Shown one piece after another: positions 63,397 through 64,000 of a stretch of 64,000 bases of DNA. Origin of the DNA: Miltoncostaea oceani (GTDB lineage Bacteria > Actinomycetota > Thermoleophilia > Miltoncostaeales > Miltoncostaeaceae); NCBI RefSeq assembly GCF_018141545.1, contig NZ_CP064357.1:124001-188000 (forward strand). Direction: 5' to 3'. The translations under genes and the position numbers were made by a program. Each line of letters opens with the position of its first letter. Positions within the stretch are counted from its first letter, which is position 1. Under the pieces are notes generated by a model. That model did not search any database. It was not told where the DNA came from and saw nothing but the letters and a program-made list of their open reading frames with translations.

Positions 63397-64000
63397 GCTT
63401 CACGTCCGGCCGGCGGGTCGGCCCCTACGTCGTGGAGGCTCCTGTCGCCGGCGATGGCGGTTCGGGCCGCTGGACCGCCTCAGAGCCCGGGATGGATCGC
63501 CAGGTGCTCCTCACCGTGACACCGCTTCCGGCCGACGCGACCCAGCGGGATGAGTTGCGTGACCGACTCAGGCGGCGGGCCGCCCTCGAGCACCGGGCGC
63601 TGCTGCCGGTGTATGAGGTGGGCGAGGAGGAGGGTTTCGCCTGGCTCGCCACCCGCGCCCCGCAAGGCCGTCCTTCGTCGGCTGCGTCCCCGCTCGGGCC
63701 CGAGCGGGGTGCGCGGGCGGTCGAGGATCTCGAGTCGGCGCTCGTGGCGCTCGCCGGCACGGGCCTCGCGCCGCGGCGCATCGGCCCCGAGGACGTCGTC
63801 ATCGAAGGTGATCGCGCGTTCCTCCTGCCGGGGGATCTGGACGGCGGCACCGATTCCTCGGCGGCAGAAGCCGACCTCGGCCGCATCACCGCGGGGCTCA
63901 CCCGCTCCGGTCGTCGGTCGCGCACGGCTCTCCTCGCCGGCGTCGCGGTCGCGGTCGTCGCCTGTCTGGCCGTTCTCGTGGTGGTCCTTGCGACCCGCGG
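63393..64000 (+). CDS. Membrane pseudokinase (partial, cut by window end)
   Basis: At least 202 residues. The frame follows a bacterial Ser/Thr kinase: glycine loop (VGPYVVEAPVAGDGGSGRW), a strand RQVLLTVTPL where the VAIK lysine is Thr, LEHRALLPVYEVGEEEGFAWLA, and LAPRRIGPEDVVIEGDRAFL in the place of the catalytic HRD loop, lacking the Asp. A membrane segment (ALLAGVAVAVVACLAVLVVVLA) follows at about 178-200. With both key residues missing it should be a pseudokinase anchored in the membrane; its external part is outside the window. Confidence 0.78.
   Translation, partial: MSFTSGRRVGPYVVEAPVAGDGGSGRWTASEPGMDRQVLLTVTPLPADATQRDELRDRLRRRAALEHRALLPVYEVGEEEGFAWLATRAPQGRPSSAASPLGPERGARAVEDLESALVALAGTGLAPRRIGPEDVVIEGDRAFLLPGDLDGGTDSSAAEADLGRITAGLTRSGRRSRTALLAGVAVAVVACLAVLVVVLATR

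Overview
The window is a stretch of very GC-rich DNA with frequent GTG/TTG starts, dense overlapping operons, Tat and lipoprotein export signals and many secreted proteins with paired cysteines. This suggests a high-GC Gram-positive actinobacterium. The Tat-exported ferritin-like protein, DUF6636-type secreted proteins and SHOCT-like membrane proteins point, as an inference only, to the deep-branching class Thermoleophilia. No rRNA, complete tRNA or CRISPR array was seen.

Layout. From 1 to 10 kb lie loosely packed housekeeping and signalling genes: an isochorismatase-fold hydrolase, two c-di-GMP enzymes (GAF-GGDEF-HD-GYP-GAF at 2310-4568 and a membrane GGDEF protein at 5594-7033), a lipoprotein, a secreted protein and a YihY-type membrane protein. 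From 10 to 15.6 kb come a Tat-exported ferritin-like protein, a small winged-helix protein, two translationally coupled glycosyltransferases, and a PUA/EVE-like protein with a NucS-like nuclease domain.

At 15.56-16.06 kb there is a striking non-coding repeat array: eleven forward copies and five inverted copies of an 18-bp motif spaced 22-24 bp in its regular parts. It lies directly upstream of a coupled ribbon-helix-helix gene and a plasmid-type replication initiator gene. This looks like an iteron origin, so the window may belong to a plasmid or secondary chromosome, or contain an integrated one.

From 18 to 28 kb are secreted proteins, an M3 oligoendopeptidase, a frameshifted Nudix gene, and two adjacent transposon genes (a TnpB and an IS5-type DDE transposase). 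From 28 to 35 kb are small secreted proteins, the first member of a modular paralogous family, and a hipBA toxin-antitoxin pair with a perfect operator palindrome.

From 35 to 64 kb the window is almost entirely a cell-envelope region. Five proteins (28839-30137, 35721-36692, 36720-37616, 46222-47997, 50598-51887) share an extracytoplasmic helical domain of about 140 residues but differ in membrane anchor and C-terminal module. Three of them sit directly beside a cell-wall-type enzyme: two serine hydrolases of beta-lactamase fold and one N-acetylmuramoyl-L-alanine amidase. A long minus-strand operon (51.9 to 40.2 kb) with ATGA-type overlaps carries most of these plus a trypsin-like protease, a pentapeptide-repeat protein and other exported proteins. 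Upstream of it are a T4 Rnl1-like RNA ligase, PASTA and CHAP proteins. The right end carries RTX-repeat proteins, a FecR-like protein (with a decayed partial copy nearby), a free-standing S74-type chaperone domain and a membrane pseudokinase cut by the window edge.
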